Positions 44,585 through 56,959 of a stretch of 64,000 bases of DNA are shown here, one piece after another; position 1 is the stretch's first letter; every line of letters starts with the position of its first letter. The stretch spans positions 481,891,150 through 481,955,149 of the forward strand of contig CM048748.1 in NCBI GenBank assembly GCA_026315105.1. Reading direction: 5' to 3'. The DNA comes from Locusta migratoria. Lineage: Eukaryota; Arthropoda; Insecta; Orthoptera; Acrididae. Made by a program: the position numbers and the translations under genes. The notes beneath the pieces were generated by a model, which was given only the letters and a program-made list of their open reading frames with translations, searched no databases and was not told the DNA's origin.

Positions 44585-45399
44585 GTTGAATTCTAATATT
44601 GTTGCAGGAAAACATTTAACATTACATAACATTTGGTGCAAATGCTTTTCTACAGCATTAAGACAGCTTGAAAATGCTTATCTAGGCATGAATTTGATGT
44701 TACGTGTGAAACACTTGTGTCAAAATTAGTCATTACTTTCAATGGATGTTGATGAAATTCTTGGAAAACTGCACCTGGAAGCACTCCTAAAACTATGGTA
44801 AATAGTATCCATAGTACAAGTAGATTTAAATGTGACCATGTCCATGTTGGATACTGGTACCCCAAGGTACAATGGATGTCAGCATCACAGCATGGGTCAG
44901 GAATTCACTTCCAGGTGGTTGAGTCAAGGGTTGGTTGTTTTTCTTTTTTTCTTTTTGCAGCTGCAGATTTATGAGGGAAAGGACATGGTGGAAATTCTAA
45001 AATGGGGAGATTATTATTAAAAAAGGGGGTGGGGGGTTTAACCAAGAAGAAAATTGTTACGGCTTGGTTATTGGGAAGGATCCCATGATTTTGTTTGCAT
45101 TTATGAAACAGGGTGTGAGCTACATTTTAGCCAGGTACAGGGATTAATTTCCTAAACTGAAAGCAGAATCACAAAGCAGGGGTATGTTGAGGTTGAGATA
45201 GCATTAGACAAGTGGGAAATGTTGTTCAAAATGAGAAAATAAAGTGTTTGTAAATATTAGAATAAGACAAATAGAAATACACTCAAATAGATACGTATGT
45301 GTAAAAATACATTCAAATACAAAATATCCGTCAGAATATTAACTAATGCCCACTATTACTTGACAATACCTACAAAAATAGGGGAAAATGGTTATTTCA
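44585..45399. other. no gene seen; one exon-like segment not accepted
   Basis: Unassigned AT-rich sequence. A strong polypyrimidine tract and CAG before 44963, followed by a short open stretch ending in TAA (45020), looks like a terminal exon, but there is nothing to confirm it. Confidence 0.35.
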
Positions 45400-46311
45400 T
45401 AGTTGAAAAATTTGTGTGCATATCACATCTCTGAAACTGAATCACTTGAACTCCATCATCTGGAATTGTTTTCCAGACACCACCTGTATAAGTTGCCCAC
45501 CCATCTGATATCCTGCTGCCACCTTGGAGCGCCTTTGTGCCACACCTATTCGACCCAGTGTTCCTTTGCCCAAACTCTTCATTCCAACCAGATCCTGTCT
45601 ACGTGATGTTTTCATTTCGACACATCCCCAAAAACAATCCAATCTAGTGCCGAAACAATCACAAGAACATTGTTATCAAATATTCCACCAAATCACTCCA
45701 ACCAAAATCAACTGAATCCTAACAATGAATACTTCATTTCCTAGTTCATACCACCAATCCAGATGTGGTTACAGCCTACCGCACCTAACCACTTCCTGGT
45801 CGCTTTCCAGGAATTTGTTACCTCCAACTTGAACTTGCCATCCTTTGTCAGGTCTTATCCTAAGAAAGCTAACCTTTCAACACAAGAATGAACAGCCATA
45901 CAAAGCCTCAAAAAAGATCCTGACCTAATCATACAACCTGCAGACAAAGGTTCTACCCCCCCCCCCCCCTCAGAGGACTCAGCATTGATTTGCTGAGTAC
46001 AGACTCGGCGAACCCAGGGCCCTGAGCTGAGGGCTGATAAGTGCTGTCAGTCCTCTGAAACAGTAATCTCTGGGCATGCTTCAGTGACCAACGTGTGGCA
46101 CAGTAGTGGAATGTTGTGTGTATGAGGGAATGGGGATCTTGGCTTGACCCCATGGATCCCGAAGAACTCAATCCCAAAGTGTGCTACATGCTAATGGGAT
46201 GCATCGCTGTTGAGGTGGAACAGTCACTAGCGAGCAACCTCTGGGGATACTGCTGAGCCTCAGTTGTATTAGGCTGACATAGACATGAGGAGCTCTGTCC
46301 AGGTGGACATT

Positions 46312-47720
46312 TACACTCCTGGCGATTAAAATTGCTACACCACAAAGATTACTTGCTACAGAAGTGAAATGTAACCGACAGGAAGGAGATGCTTTGATAT
46401 ACAAATGATTAGCTTTTGAGAGCATTCACACAAGGTAGGTGCCGGTGGTGACACCTATGTGCTGACATGAGGAAAGTTTCCAACTGATTTCTCATACACA
46501 AAAAGCAGTTGACCGGCGTTGCCTGGTGAAACGTTGTTGTGATGCCTTGTCTAAGGAGGAGAAATGTGTACCATCATGTTTCTGACTTTGATAAAGCTCG
46601 GATTGTAGCCTATCACAATTGCGGTTTATCGTATCACGACATTCCTGCTCGGGTTGGTCGCAATCAAATGACTGTAAGCAGAATATGGAATCGGTGGGTT
46701 AAGAAGGGCAATAGGGAACACCGTGCTGCATCCCAATGGCCTCGTATCACTAGCAATCGAGATGACAGGCATCTTATCTGCATGGCTGTAACGGATCATG
46801 CAGCCATGTCTCGATCCCTGAGTCAACAGATGGGGACGTTTGCAAGACAACAATCATTTGCACGAACAGTTTGATGACATTTGCAGCAGCATAGACTATC
46901 AGCTCGGAGACTGTGACTGAGGTTACCCTTGATGCTGCATCACAGACAGTAGCGCCTGCGATGGTTGTACCCAACGATGAACCTGGGTGCATGAATGGCA
47001 AAACGTCATTTTTTCTGATGAAACCAGGTTCTGTTTACAGCATCATGATGGTCGTATCCATGTTTGGCGACATCGCGGTGAACACACATTGGAAGCGAGT
47101 ATTTGTCATCGCCATACTGGCATATCATATGGCATGATGGTATGGGGTACCATTAGTTACACGTTTTGGTCACCTCTTGTTCGAATCGGCAGAACTTTGA
47201 ACAGTGGCCATTACATTTCAGATGTGTTATGACCCGTGGCTCTCCCCTTCATTCAATCCCTGCGAAACCTTACATTTCAGCATGATAATGCACGACAACA
47301 TGTTGCAGGTCCTGAAAGGGCCTTTCTAGATACGGAAAATGTTTGACTGCTGCCCTGACCAGCATATTCTCCAGATTTCTCACCAACTGAAAAAGTCTGG
47401 TAAATGGTGGCTGAGCAACTAGCTCGTCACAATACACCAGTCACTACTCTTGATGAACTGTGGTATCGTGTTGAAGCTGCATGGGCATCTGTACCTGTAC
47501 ACGGCATCCAAGCAATGTTTGTCGCAATGCCCAGGCGTATCGAGGCCATTATTATGGCTGGGAGGTGGTTGTTCTGGGCACTTATTTCTCAAGATTTTTG
47601 CATCCTAATTATGTGAAAATGTAATCACATGTCCGTTCTAGTATTATATATTTGTTCAAGGAATACCCGTTTATCATCTGCATTTCTTCTTGGTGTAGAA
47701 ATTTTAATGGCCAGTAGCTA
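46312..47720 (+). mobile_element. Tc1-like DNA transposon, inactive
   Basis: The left end CACTCCTGGCGATTAAAATT starts at 46314, followed by GCTACACCAC. The right end is its inverse, CTTGGTGTAGAAATTTTAAT then GGCCAGTAGC, ending at 47718. TA dinucleotides flank both ends (46312-46313 and 47719-47720), as expected for the Tc1/mariner target duplication. Length about 1.4 kb. Confidence 0.85.
46542..47618 (+). pseudogene. Tc1-type transposase, broken by stops and frameshifts
   Basis: The N-terminal helix-turn-helix part is well kept from ATG 46542: RRRNVYHHVSDFDKARIVAY, LSYHDIPARVGRNQMTVSRI, then WNRWVKKGN. After a frame change: HEWQNVIFSDETRFC (first Asp of the DDE triad), DGRIHVWRHRGEHTLEA, MVWGTISYT. 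Then FQHDNARQHVAG (second Asp), and SPDFSPTEKVW with the final Glu, followed by a stop. The last part VSQLPVTTLDELWYRVEAAW-type text to MPRRIEAIIMAG is readable. Stops lie near 46874, 47232, 47343 and 47401. It once catalysed cut-and-paste at TA sites. Confidence 0.85.
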
Positions 47721-49290
47721 ACTGCTCATGGTACTGAGATGGATCTTTCAAGTAATTTTCAATCTCCTAGTGGGACAGGTGTACCACGGTGGGAGGGTAC
47801 TGACACCCAACCTAACAAGAGGGCTTGTATAGCCAATCCTCTTGATTAGGGAATCATGAAGAAAAGTTTTGGGAACAGTAACAAAGCACAGAATGTATTT
47901 TTGATTATTAATTGGAATGAGGGTTCTTTTGAAAAGTTGTTCCCCTTTTTACATACTAAAGGGACTAGAAGGAATTGCTGGCAACCTGAAGTGTCAGAAG
48001 CAATTGTGAAACGGAACACTATCGGTCGAAACATCTAACTCTCGACAAGCGGCAAACCTACAGTCTGCCAAGTTACTTGGAGAATTTTCTCCATAGTACA
48101 CTCAACTACAGCAAATGTGTTGTTTCATGCAGGTATCCAGTGGACATTCCAATGGACGAATTGAAGGGTGAATGGCCTTATGAAGGAATCATTGATGTTA
48201 AGAATGTCGTAAAAAAGGTTATGGAGAGTTAATAAAATCGGACTCCTTCATCCTCACCTTTAATACTCGAAACTCCCTGAATATGTCAAGACAGGCTTCC
48301 TTCATTTAAAAAGGTGGTCCTATTTCCCAAACTCTATGTGCTGCTTTAAGTGCCAGTGTTTTGGGCATAACATCTTAGGTTGTAAGGGGAAAGCAACTAG
48401 AGGCCATAAGAGGACACCATGCTTACCAGTGTCTCTGACCAATACAGCTCACAGCACAGGCTCCAGTTACAGAGGCACACAGCCGCACTCATCCGCACTT
48501 GTGAGTTTTTTTTCCTATGTGTAATATTCAGTAAACTGTTCCTTTGTAACTCATATATAATGTGTCCTTACCACTGTTAGTGCTAGCCATACTACTCTCA
48601 CAAAGTTACTTCAACCTCTGTCCGCCATCCCGACCCCTTTCCTCTGTCATACCTAATCACCATTTTTAACACCACTTCCGTTTGCACTGAGATACTTCAT
48701 ACTCGTGGTCTTGTCCCTACTGAATACTATCGTTCCCAACTTCCTTCGGACTCCAAACATGCTACCCCATTCCTGATATACCTTATCCAAACATTCTCCT
48801 ATGCCAAACTGTTAATAGGGCACTTAGAGGATAGCCCTGGCATCCTAAAACTTGGCTGTAATTCTGTTTCATTCACGATATTTTAATTATACAGACTCAG
48901 GTTCAAGAAGACCTGATATCCTGAACAGGTTCTCTCCCGTCAGCATCATCTGGTCCTGCTCGACTGGAAGCATTAGGCATTGACATCCTCCTCTGTGATA
49001 GTTCCATTTACACTTCTGTCCACTCTACTAAACCCAATAACCACCAATACCACCTGCATTAGCACAGCTTACATTCCTTCAACACCAAAAAAATCTCCCA
49101 TACACTGTGGCCACCTATGGAGATTGTATCTGAAGTGACAAGAAATCCCTTGCCCCATAAACTGAAGGTCTCTCAGAGGCCATCATAGACAGGCACTATC
49201 CCCTAGAATTGGCTGCAAACATATAAATACAGAATACAGTTCCTTCAGCTGCCTACATAGAGATGGAAATACAGAGATTAGTCAAAAAAT

Positions 49291-50008
49291 GAATTTGCTG
49301 GGCCGTATCACCTGTCACCAGCGATTCTCCACTCCCTCTATTGTCTCGGCTTCCACCTTGTCTACCCAACAGGTTCCGCACCCTGCTCCCTCTGTTCTAT
49401 CACCATCTCCCAATTCTACATTCCACAAATCATCTCGTAGCACGTGGCAGGAGGTACTTTGTTTATCAGTGTCACTTTGTCCTTTTCCATTACAGTTTTG
49501 TTTGGTTTGTTAGGGAACAACAACTTCCTGTAAGCCTTTATGTGGGCTCTTAACTAACATTTAAGCATGGTCTTTTAGAGAGAAGCAATGTATTCAATGA
49601 TTTTGCAAGAAATGTATGCTCTCAGAGCTTTTGACAGTAGCCCAATTTGTTATACAGAACCCTCCTCTTGCAGAATCTGCCAATGCAGTTGGCTGATGAT
49701 CTGAATTATGCTTTCACACCAGCTCGGGCTGCTTTTCTAAGGATCATCTCTTTAATCCTCTATCCTTCTCATCCCACAGTGGCAACTAATGTTATAAAGT
49801 TTTGTTGAATTATTGTTTTGCAAGTTCCTTTCTTTGTTAATGATCTAAACTTCCTGAATTTTCTTCCAATATCTCTGTCTGACATATCAATTAATGAGGA
49901 TTTAAAAATTAATGAAATATTATGCAAAATATTTCTAAAATTTTCAAATTTAGAATCAAACATGTCTGGCTTTCTGGGTCCACAAAAATCTGTACATCAA
50001 TTATTGAA

Positions 50009-50014
<6 letters not shown>
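49291..50014. other. unassigned; possible repeat remnants
   Basis: The stretch 49330-49510 is Pro/Ser-codon rich in two frames but without motifs. No gene is supported. Confidence 0.35.

Positions 50015-50062
<48 letters not shown>
50015..50062 (+). repeat. poly-A tract of 48 nt
   Basis: Uninterrupted A-run, perhaps the tail of an inserted retroelement; the flanks show no obvious source gene. Confidence 0.9.
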
Positions 50063-50065
<3 letters not shown>

Positions 50066-50480
50066 CAGGCTCCTTGTATCACCAGAGACCACCGCTTCTA
50101 TTAAGGTAATCTTAAAAATCGGTTTTATGTTTCTCACATCTTTACTGAGTATGTTCCAACTGTAATTCAATGTTACCCGATCATTTGTAGGGCGACAAGG
50201 AAATCCAAAAATTCCAGAAAAATAGAAACACCGCAATAACAACTTACGGTGTCACACCACGGAGAGTGCATTGTAAGCTTTGTTTACCATTCATACTGTC
50301 TATACTTAAAACAAAATAAGGCCATGTACCATTATATCAGTTTGTAATTCCACCTTGTAATTTTGTGTAAATTCTGTCACGCAGATAATCTGAAGATGCC
50401 CTGCTAAAGGGCGAAATGCCTCATTAATTAATAAAATAATTTGCAATCAAGACTGTTTGAAGGAATATTTAAGTGAAAAT
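50063..50480 (+). other. short unassigned repeat with a hammerhead-like motif
   Basis: Near 50390-50416 lies CTGAAGATGCCCTGCTAAAG with GGCGAAATGCC after it. GCCC and GGGC can pair between CTGAAGA and GAAA. The context suggests a non-coding retroelement, not assignable further. Confidence 0.35.
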
Positions 50481-51290
50481 CTGTCACAAATCAGTTTTTA
50501 ATGTCTTGCATGATGTTCTCCATTCTCATACATCTTGCTCACCAAATGGAATAATTTTGACATTAGTAGCTCTGAAAGAATATCATCTACTGCAGGGGCC
50601 TTGTGTCAGCTTAGATCTTTCGGAGCTATGTGATATTCCCCTAGCAGTATTGTATCTCCTGTCTCATCTTAATCTACTTCTTATTCCCGTTTAACAATAC
50701 TTCCTTCGTGTCTCTTTCCCTTGTATAGCCCCTCTATATATTGCTTCCACCTTTCAGGTTTCCCTTTTATTCCTTGGTACTTCTTTTCCATCTGAACTTT
50801 TGTTTCATAACCTCTCTTTTATTTTCCTGTTGGCAGCATCTCTTCCATAGTTCCACATTTTTCTGTTGACTTGCATTTGTCCCCAAGCCACTCTATTAGC
50901 CAATTTTCACTTTACGGCAATATAATTTTTTAGTCATGTATACTTCCTGTATGGTTTTTTGTATGTATTTTATCCTACATCAGTTAAATTCAGTATTTAC
51001 TATGTTATCCTAGAATTTCTACTAGGCCTTATATTGGTACCTATTTAGTTCCATGCTGCCTTCACTATTTGATTTCTTAAAGTACCTGTTTTTCTTCTGC
51101 TTTATCACTTTTTTCAGTCGGTCGCCTAACGCTCCCTCCAAAACCCTCAACAACTTCAGGTGCATTCAGTTCATCCACATTCCTTCTCCTTACTTTTCTA
51201 CTTTTTTGCAGTTTCTTCAGTTTTAATATACAGTTCATAAATGAGAAATATAAAATTTGTAATTCTGTTGCCCATAATGGTGTTTCCAGC
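50480..51290 (-). mobile_element. RTE-like LINE relic (region between endonuclease and RT)
   Basis: The + strand text carries blocks such as CTCTATATATTGCTTCCACC, TGGCAGCATCTCTTCC, CCAAGCCACTCTATTAGCCA and TTGCAGTTTCTTCAGTTTTA. I recognise these as the antisense of an insect RTE-type LINE, upstream of the part preserved at 20.0-20.7 kb. No intact frame remains. Confidence 0.5.
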
Positions 51291-52207
51291 AGAGTAATGT
51301 AATCCTTTACTTATTATTGGAAGTTGCTTAAAGGTTTCTTTGTAATCAGTCAGTGACTCAGCATATTTTCTGACTGTTTTAAATATCCTGCAATAAAAGC
51401 TATCTATAAATCTATATATTAGTAAATCAGCTACAATTACCAGAATGAATAATGATGTAAAATAGAAGAACTAGCTTCTGAAGTTATGTGCAGCTTTAAA
51501 AGCAATCCAATCATATAAGCACATTTTTACAAGTTAATTACACAGTCAGCACAGTAAGGTCTTGATGGGCTGGAGGTGCATCAGTAATAACTAGTATCCT
51601 GTTTGGGGATGTATGCACCCTGAACTTCAGTAACATTTACTTTTATGATGAATGTCTTGAAAATGCTAGGTTAGTTTACCTTAGTTTAAGTAGTTTGTAA
51701 GCTATGGACTAATTACCAAGTATATTTTTAAAAACACAAAACTGCCACAAATCAGCGATCAATCTAACTTCTCACTATGACTCCAGTGAGCCCGCTCCTG
51801 GCATGCCCTCTAAGCCGCCACATGAAACATTTAAATTTTGTGTGGCATCATTGGTTTCATGCCATCCTTTGCATTGGTATCCTTGGTTGGTGCAGATTCC
51901 AAACTTGGTTCCATATCTTGCACACCCACAGCCTTATCTCCAGACCCTGATACAAAGCATGTATGTGTGATGTCTGTTCTTTTGGATGCAAGTTCTTTAT
52001 ATCTATAATGTAAAGTAGTTTTATGATGAAAGAACAATTACAGATAAAAGTTGCTGTTGGGTGTTGAAAATTCACCACCGAATGTTGAACATTTGTACTA
52101 GACCAGTACTCAATCCAGATTTCTCTCTTTATGTAAGTGATCACCTTAACTGTTTTGACTATTCAAGCATGCCTCCTGTCTTGACTTATCATACACTACC
52201 AAGTGTA
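51291..52207. other. no gene seen
   Basis: AT-rich sequence; short ORFs lack motifs. Confidence 0.4.
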
Positions 52208-53620
52208 CTACATCTACATCTACATACATACTCCGCAATTCACCGTAAGGTGCATGGCGGAGGGTATACTGTACCACTACTAGGCATTTCCTTTCCTATT
52301 CCACTCCCAAATTGAACGAGGAAAAAAAGATTGCCTATATGCCTCCGTACGAGCCCTAATTTCTCTTATCTTGTCTTTGTGATCTTTACGCAAAATGTAA
52401 GTAGGCGGCAGCAAGATCGTACTACACTCAGCTTCAAATTCCGGCCCTCTAAATTTACTTAACAGAAATTCACGAAAAGAACGTCGTCTTTCTTCCAGCG
52501 ATCCCCAATTGAGTTGCCGGAGCATTTCCGTGACACTCGCGCATTGGTCGAACCTACCGGTAACAAATCTAGCTGCTCGCCTCTGAACCGCCTCTATGTC
52601 TTCCTTCAAACCGATCTGCTGCGGGTCCCAAATACTTGAGCAATACTCAAGACGTGGTCGTACAAGCGTTTTATATGCGGTCTCCTTTACAGGTGAAGTA
52701 CATCTTCCCAAAATTCTCCCAATAAACCGAAGTCTGCTGTCCGCCTTACTCACAACTGTCCTTACATGCTCGTTCCATTTCATATCGCTCTGCAATTGAG
52801 TTGCCGGAGCATTTCCGTGACACTCGCGCATTGGTCGAACCTACCGGTAACAAATCTAGCTGCTCGCCTCTGAACCGCCTCTATGTCTTCCTTCAAACCG
52901 ATCTGCTGCGGGTCCCAAATACTTGAGCAATACTCAAGACGTGGTCGTACAAGCGTTTTATATGCGGTCTCCTTTACAGGTGAAGTACATCTTCCCAAAA
53001 TTCTCCCAATAAACCGAAGTCTGCTGTCCGCCTTACTCACAACTGTCCTTACATGCTCGTTCCATTTCATATCGCTCTGCAATTGAGTTGCCGGAGCATT
53101 TCCGTGACACTCGCGCATTGGTCGAACCTACCGGTAACAAATCTAGCTGCTCGCCTCTGAACCGCCTCTATGTCTTCCTTCAAACCGATCTGCTGCGGGT
53201 CCCAAATACTTGAGCAATACTCAAGATGTGGTCGTACAAGCGTTTTATATGCGATCTCCTTTACAGGTGAAGTACATCTTCCCAAAATTCTCCCAATAAA
53301 CCGAAGTCTGCTGTCCGCCTTACTCACAACTGTCCTTACATGCTCGTTCCATTTCATATCGCTCTGCAATGTTACGCCTAGATATTTGAACGACGCGACC
53401 GCATCAAGAAGCTCACTACTAATGCTGTATTCGAACATTATAGGATTGTTTTTTCTACTCATGCGCATCACCTTACATTTTTCTACATTGAGAGCTAGCT
53501 GCCATTCTTCGCACCAACTAGAAATTTTGTCTAAGTCAACCTGTATGCTATTACAGTCAGTTACAGACGACACCCTCCCATACACCACAGCATCATCAGC
53601 AAACAGCCGCAAATTACAAC
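52208..53620 (-). mobile_element. 5'-truncated copy of the CR1-like LINE with an internal triplication
   Basis: Starts on the right with the ADDAVVYGRVSS part of RT (53540-53620) and ends on the left with the AYRQSFFPRSIWEWNRKGNA C-terminus, the GTAAGGTGCATGGCGGAGGG block and the CATCTACATC tail. Outside the triplication it is almost identical to 43.6-44.46 kb, so it inserted recently. The break at 53620 falls at GTTGTAATTTGCGGC, where the intact copy continues upstream. The frame is broken by the repeats. Confidence 0.9.
52506..53366 (-). repeat. three tandem 287-bp units within the truncated LINE
   Basis: CAATTGAGTTGCCGGAGCAT starts units at 52506, 52793 and 53080, each ending ATATCGCTCTG. 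The intact LINE has the segment once. Units 1 and 2 are practically identical; unit 3 has a few private changes. 287 is not a multiple of three, so each junction shifts the frame. Confidence 0.95.
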
Positions 53621-53754
53621 TATCCCCATCCAAGTCCTCCATTGCTTACAGCCACACTGTATTCCTGCAAAAAGCCAGACAATATTTGTGCATTATCATC
53701 AAGTGTCATTTTGATTATCTTAACCATGTAAAATCCTACTGGAAATTTCAATAA

Positions 53755-54240
53755 TGGAGGAGAGGTAACAACTCACCGTAAAGAGGCACGAAAAAAGATA
53801 ATCAGATACACACAACTTAAATTTTCGGCCATGGCCTTTGTCAGAAAAAGAAACACATACACTCATGCAATCACTCAGACAACTATACACACACAACCAC
53901 CATGTCTGGCAACTCCAGCGCCACAAGCATCGAGACTGTGAGAGAGATGGGGAGTGAACAGGGAAGGATGCCAGGTAAAGGTGGGAATTGAAAGTGATGC
54001 GGTACATGATGGATTGTAAAGACACTGATTGGTGGGAATTTGAATTATGGCAATGAATACTGTGAAGGGAAGGAGTGGGAAAAGATAAAAGAGAAGTGTA
54101 GAGGAGTTTAGGCAGGGAGTGGGGGGATTTGAAATGATAAAATATGGAAAAATAAAAATAGGAAAGACAGGAAGAGGATAGGAAAAAATAATAAAACAGG
54201 AAAAAATAAAAATAAAAAAAATTAATTAATGGGAAGATTC
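53755..54240 (-). mobile_element. PLE D-type 3' end, strongly truncated
   Basis: Shares AACAACTCACCGTAAAGAGGC, the GGCCATGGCC motif, CACAACCACCATGTCTGGC, the CTCCAGCGCCACAAGCATC block and GGAAGGATGCC-GGTAAAGG with 18.72-19.1 kb, then an A/G-rich stretch. It has no coding part. Confidence 0.65.
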
Positions 54241-54840
54241 ACAATAAATGCAAGCTGAGTAATGAGTCAATGCCGCAGATTACTCTTTGTGAAACCAGGT
54301 TGGTACCCCATCTGGACTTGGTATCTTGTTCATTTTCAACTCTCAGTTGTTTCTCTACTCCGGATTTGCTTGCTACAATGTTCTCCACTTGGGAGTCAGT
54401 GCGATCATGAAAAGAAGGTATGTTTGTCTGATTCTCCTGTGCAAATGGTTTCTTAAATGTTAAATTTAAGACTTTGGCCTTCATTTTCCTGACTTTTATC
54501 ACCACCTCAGATTGATTGAGTGACTGGATTGAAGTCCTTGATCTGATTACCGATTTTATACAGGAGCAGAATTTCTTTCAGATTCTCGGCACGATCTATT
54601 GCTAAGGTATGATGATTTTTTATTTATTATTTAACATGCACCATAATATTACATGTTAAGGTGTGATGATTGTAGTTATTGTATGCTTCGCGCATCGATC
54701 ATTTTACAGATATGCAAATCTGTACTAACTCTGGCCTGTCTTGATTTGCTTCACCTTTTTCTGAACTGAGAGTACAACTGCCTCTGCTATCTCAACATCT
54801 TTTTAATATTATTATTGAACCATGGTGGTTCTTTCCTATG
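54240..54840 (-). pseudogene. relic of CR1-like ORF2 (linker to RT start)
   Basis: On the - strand KAKVLNLTFKKPFAQENQTN, IPSFHDRTDSQVENIVAS and SGVEKQLRVEN match KAEVLNLTFKKSFTQEDRTN and SGVEKQLRELN of the intact ORF2 (about 42820-42980). Further right, broken frames hold the REAYNN-H-T region. It is older than the copy at 52.2 kb. It ends near 54840. Confidence 0.7.
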
Positions 54841-56955
54841 TTTTTGTGTTACATTGAAAAATAATTAAGTTATAAATATTTAGGCTCTTGTTGTACTCTG
54901 CCTACAATGGGCTCCATGAAACTCAAACAGTGATTGACTACAGCTTTGCATGATTCATTGATGTTACATAATATGGTGTAGCACGCCAGGTGATGTACTG
55001 TGGAGTCTGCCTCCTTATATTGTAAATTTTTTCCCCTACAGCTTTTTCAATGAAGATACAATGATGTGGTACTTTGTGTTTAAATCTAATGTTGAGAAAT
55101 ATGACCTCATTCTTATTTAATGTAAAATTGTGTTTTTCAAGAAAAATATGATAAAAATAACATGAATTTAAGTTCTAAAAGTACTAAAGATTTATCATCT
55201 GAAATTATACAATATCAAGTTCATTTTGAATTTTTATTAAGAGTTGCACTTTGAATAGTTTCTGAGCTACAAGTTTCAGAATTGTGTGATTTTATTACAT
55301 TACACACTAATTCATAACAGTTTCAAGTTTGCAAAAGTTTCAGTTTAATATCTCTTTTAGATGACTGAACACCCCTAAAATTTAAAGTTTCCTCCTGACT
55401 GAAATGAAATGTAACAGCCCTAATATGTACTGATGACAAAGTTGGGAAAGTGTAAAACCTGGTGCCAGCTGATAAACTCTTCCCTTCATAGAGCTCAGCT
55501 TAAGATACACAGATTTAAGATGGATCAATTTTTTTTGGAATTTGTGCATTCTTTCTGTAACATAGAGATTGGGGACAGAGATTTTGTAAAAGAGTTATAA
55601 CTTAAATAATTTTTTACATAAACCACAGTTGCTGTGTACCCCCCGCCAATCCCAAAATATTCACGTTGTTGTGATGTATTCCCTTTTGGCACAGGAAAAT
55701 CATTATGACACCACTGCCTCATCCATTGGTCATGGTGTATAGATGAGACAGCAGTTTTCATGATTTTTCTGTGCCACAAGGGGTTAGAGCACAGGAAATA
55801 GAGGTTTCTCAGTGAATCCACTGTGACACAAAGGGTGGTTAAGTGAGGAAAATAATGGAAGTCATATTAGTGTTGCCATTATTCTTGGCTATAAGCACTG
55901 CTACATGCCGTGGCATTGAACCACAGAGGTGCTGAATGTGTTGTTGCTGAATAGCAGTCCATGTTGCTTCCATATATTGGTGGATTCCAGGCCATTCGTG
56001 CCACAATCATCGACCAGACATTTGTGGGATGCAGGAGAATAGGGAGGCCAAGGAAACAACGCAGTGCAATGCAGTGGGTGATAAAGAAGTTTTCAACACC
56101 TTGTGCTACATGTGGTCACACATAATCCTCTGAAGGCTCCAAAGGTGTGAATGGAATCCAATAATACCTCGAACCATAATGTTGGGCACAGGACATTATA
56201 GTGATCCATGAGGCAGCAGTTCTCTCACTGTTTATGTGTCTCTGTAATCCAACCACTGTGGTGGACAGGAAGAATTGGGATCAGAACAACATTAAGTGGA
56301 TTTTATCCATGATGGATGTAGTTGAACTCCGCGACTGTTCCTATTATAGGATTGAGAATAAAAACCACTACCAGTCACACTAAAGATTGTATTAATTTGC
56401 GGTTGGTATTTGTATTATTTACTTATAATCCCATCATCAGGTGCTTGTACAATCAGAATTATGTGCAGTTTGTTTGGGATAGTTCAATGTAAATTTAGTA
56501 TTCATATTGTCATTGCCCACACTTTTTGCTCATCTATTTCACATTTTCGCACCTGTTATTGTTGCCTTTAACAATATTCTAATAGTTCTATTTCACATGT
56601 TTTGTGTGTATCCCAGCAATGCATTCAGAGCCTCTTGGTTCAGTGCCGAGACATGTATAACAGTTACAGCCAGTAATGATGCACAATGAGTACTGATTTC
56701 ATCACACAAAACATGGGAAGTAGATCTGTTAGAATACTGTTGAAGATAACAATATCAATTGTGAAAATCAAAATTGTGTTTAGAAAAGTGAAATACATGT
56801 GCAAAAGTGTGGCATAAGGGCAATGACGATATGGATGCCAAATTTCCATTGAGCTCCACCAACAAACTGCATATAGTTCTGAATGTATGAGCAGCTGGTG
56901 ATGAGCACAGGCCCAAAACCAGTCATTTTATAAATAAATAATCAATCATACATAA
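54841..56955. other. no gene; likely one transposon relic at 55860-56290
   Basis: Mostly AT-rich. The stretch 55860-56290 has higher GC, with text such as CATGCCGTGGCATTGAACCA. It reads like an eroded DNA-transposon region in the - strand, but I cannot place it securely. Confidence 0.3.
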
Positions 56956-56959
56956 AAAA

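Larger units (their letters stand above)
45956..48490 (+). mobile_element. 5' part of an ORF1-bearing LINE, split by a Tc1 element
   Basis: The left piece (45956-46311) is an untranslated-type 5' region starting with a C-run. The right piece (47721-48490) reads, in broken frames, TGVPRWEGTDPQPNKRACI, KLFPFLHTKGTRRN and a CCHC-type knuckle CFKCQCFGHNILGCKGKA (about 48336-48390). Such a Gag-like ORF1 with zinc knuckle occurs in Jockey/I-type LINEs, so this is a different group from the CR1-like LINE at 39.4 kb. No reverse transcriptase follows. The assignment of the left piece to the same LINE is inferred from position. Confidence 0.5.
45400..49290 (+). mobile_element. PLE relic, interrupted (45400-45955 and about 48650-49290)
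   Basis: The left part ends with text LKKDPDLIIQPADKGST, the early ADKGST block of a Penelope RT. It is preceded by QEFVTSNLNLPSF-type text in broken frames. The right part has SVHSTKPNNHQYHLH-like sequence, corresponding to the HIKPTNKQQYLHYD region after the RT core at 63.4 kb. The gap between them (45956-48500) holds a LINE 5' part that itself contains a Tc1. The stretch 48500-48650 is unassigned. Many stops throughout. Confidence 0.55.

Noticed and set aside
44941..45022. Exon-like segment with a strong polypyrimidine-CAG acceptor and short frame ending in TAA
   Set aside because: Phase 0 would fit after 34256, but 19 codons with no motif and an otherwise unassigned context are not enough.
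53170..53754. + strand ORF of 194 codons
   Set aside because: It is the antisense of the truncated CR1-like LINE; similar antisense ORFs occur at 43582-44061 over the intact copy.
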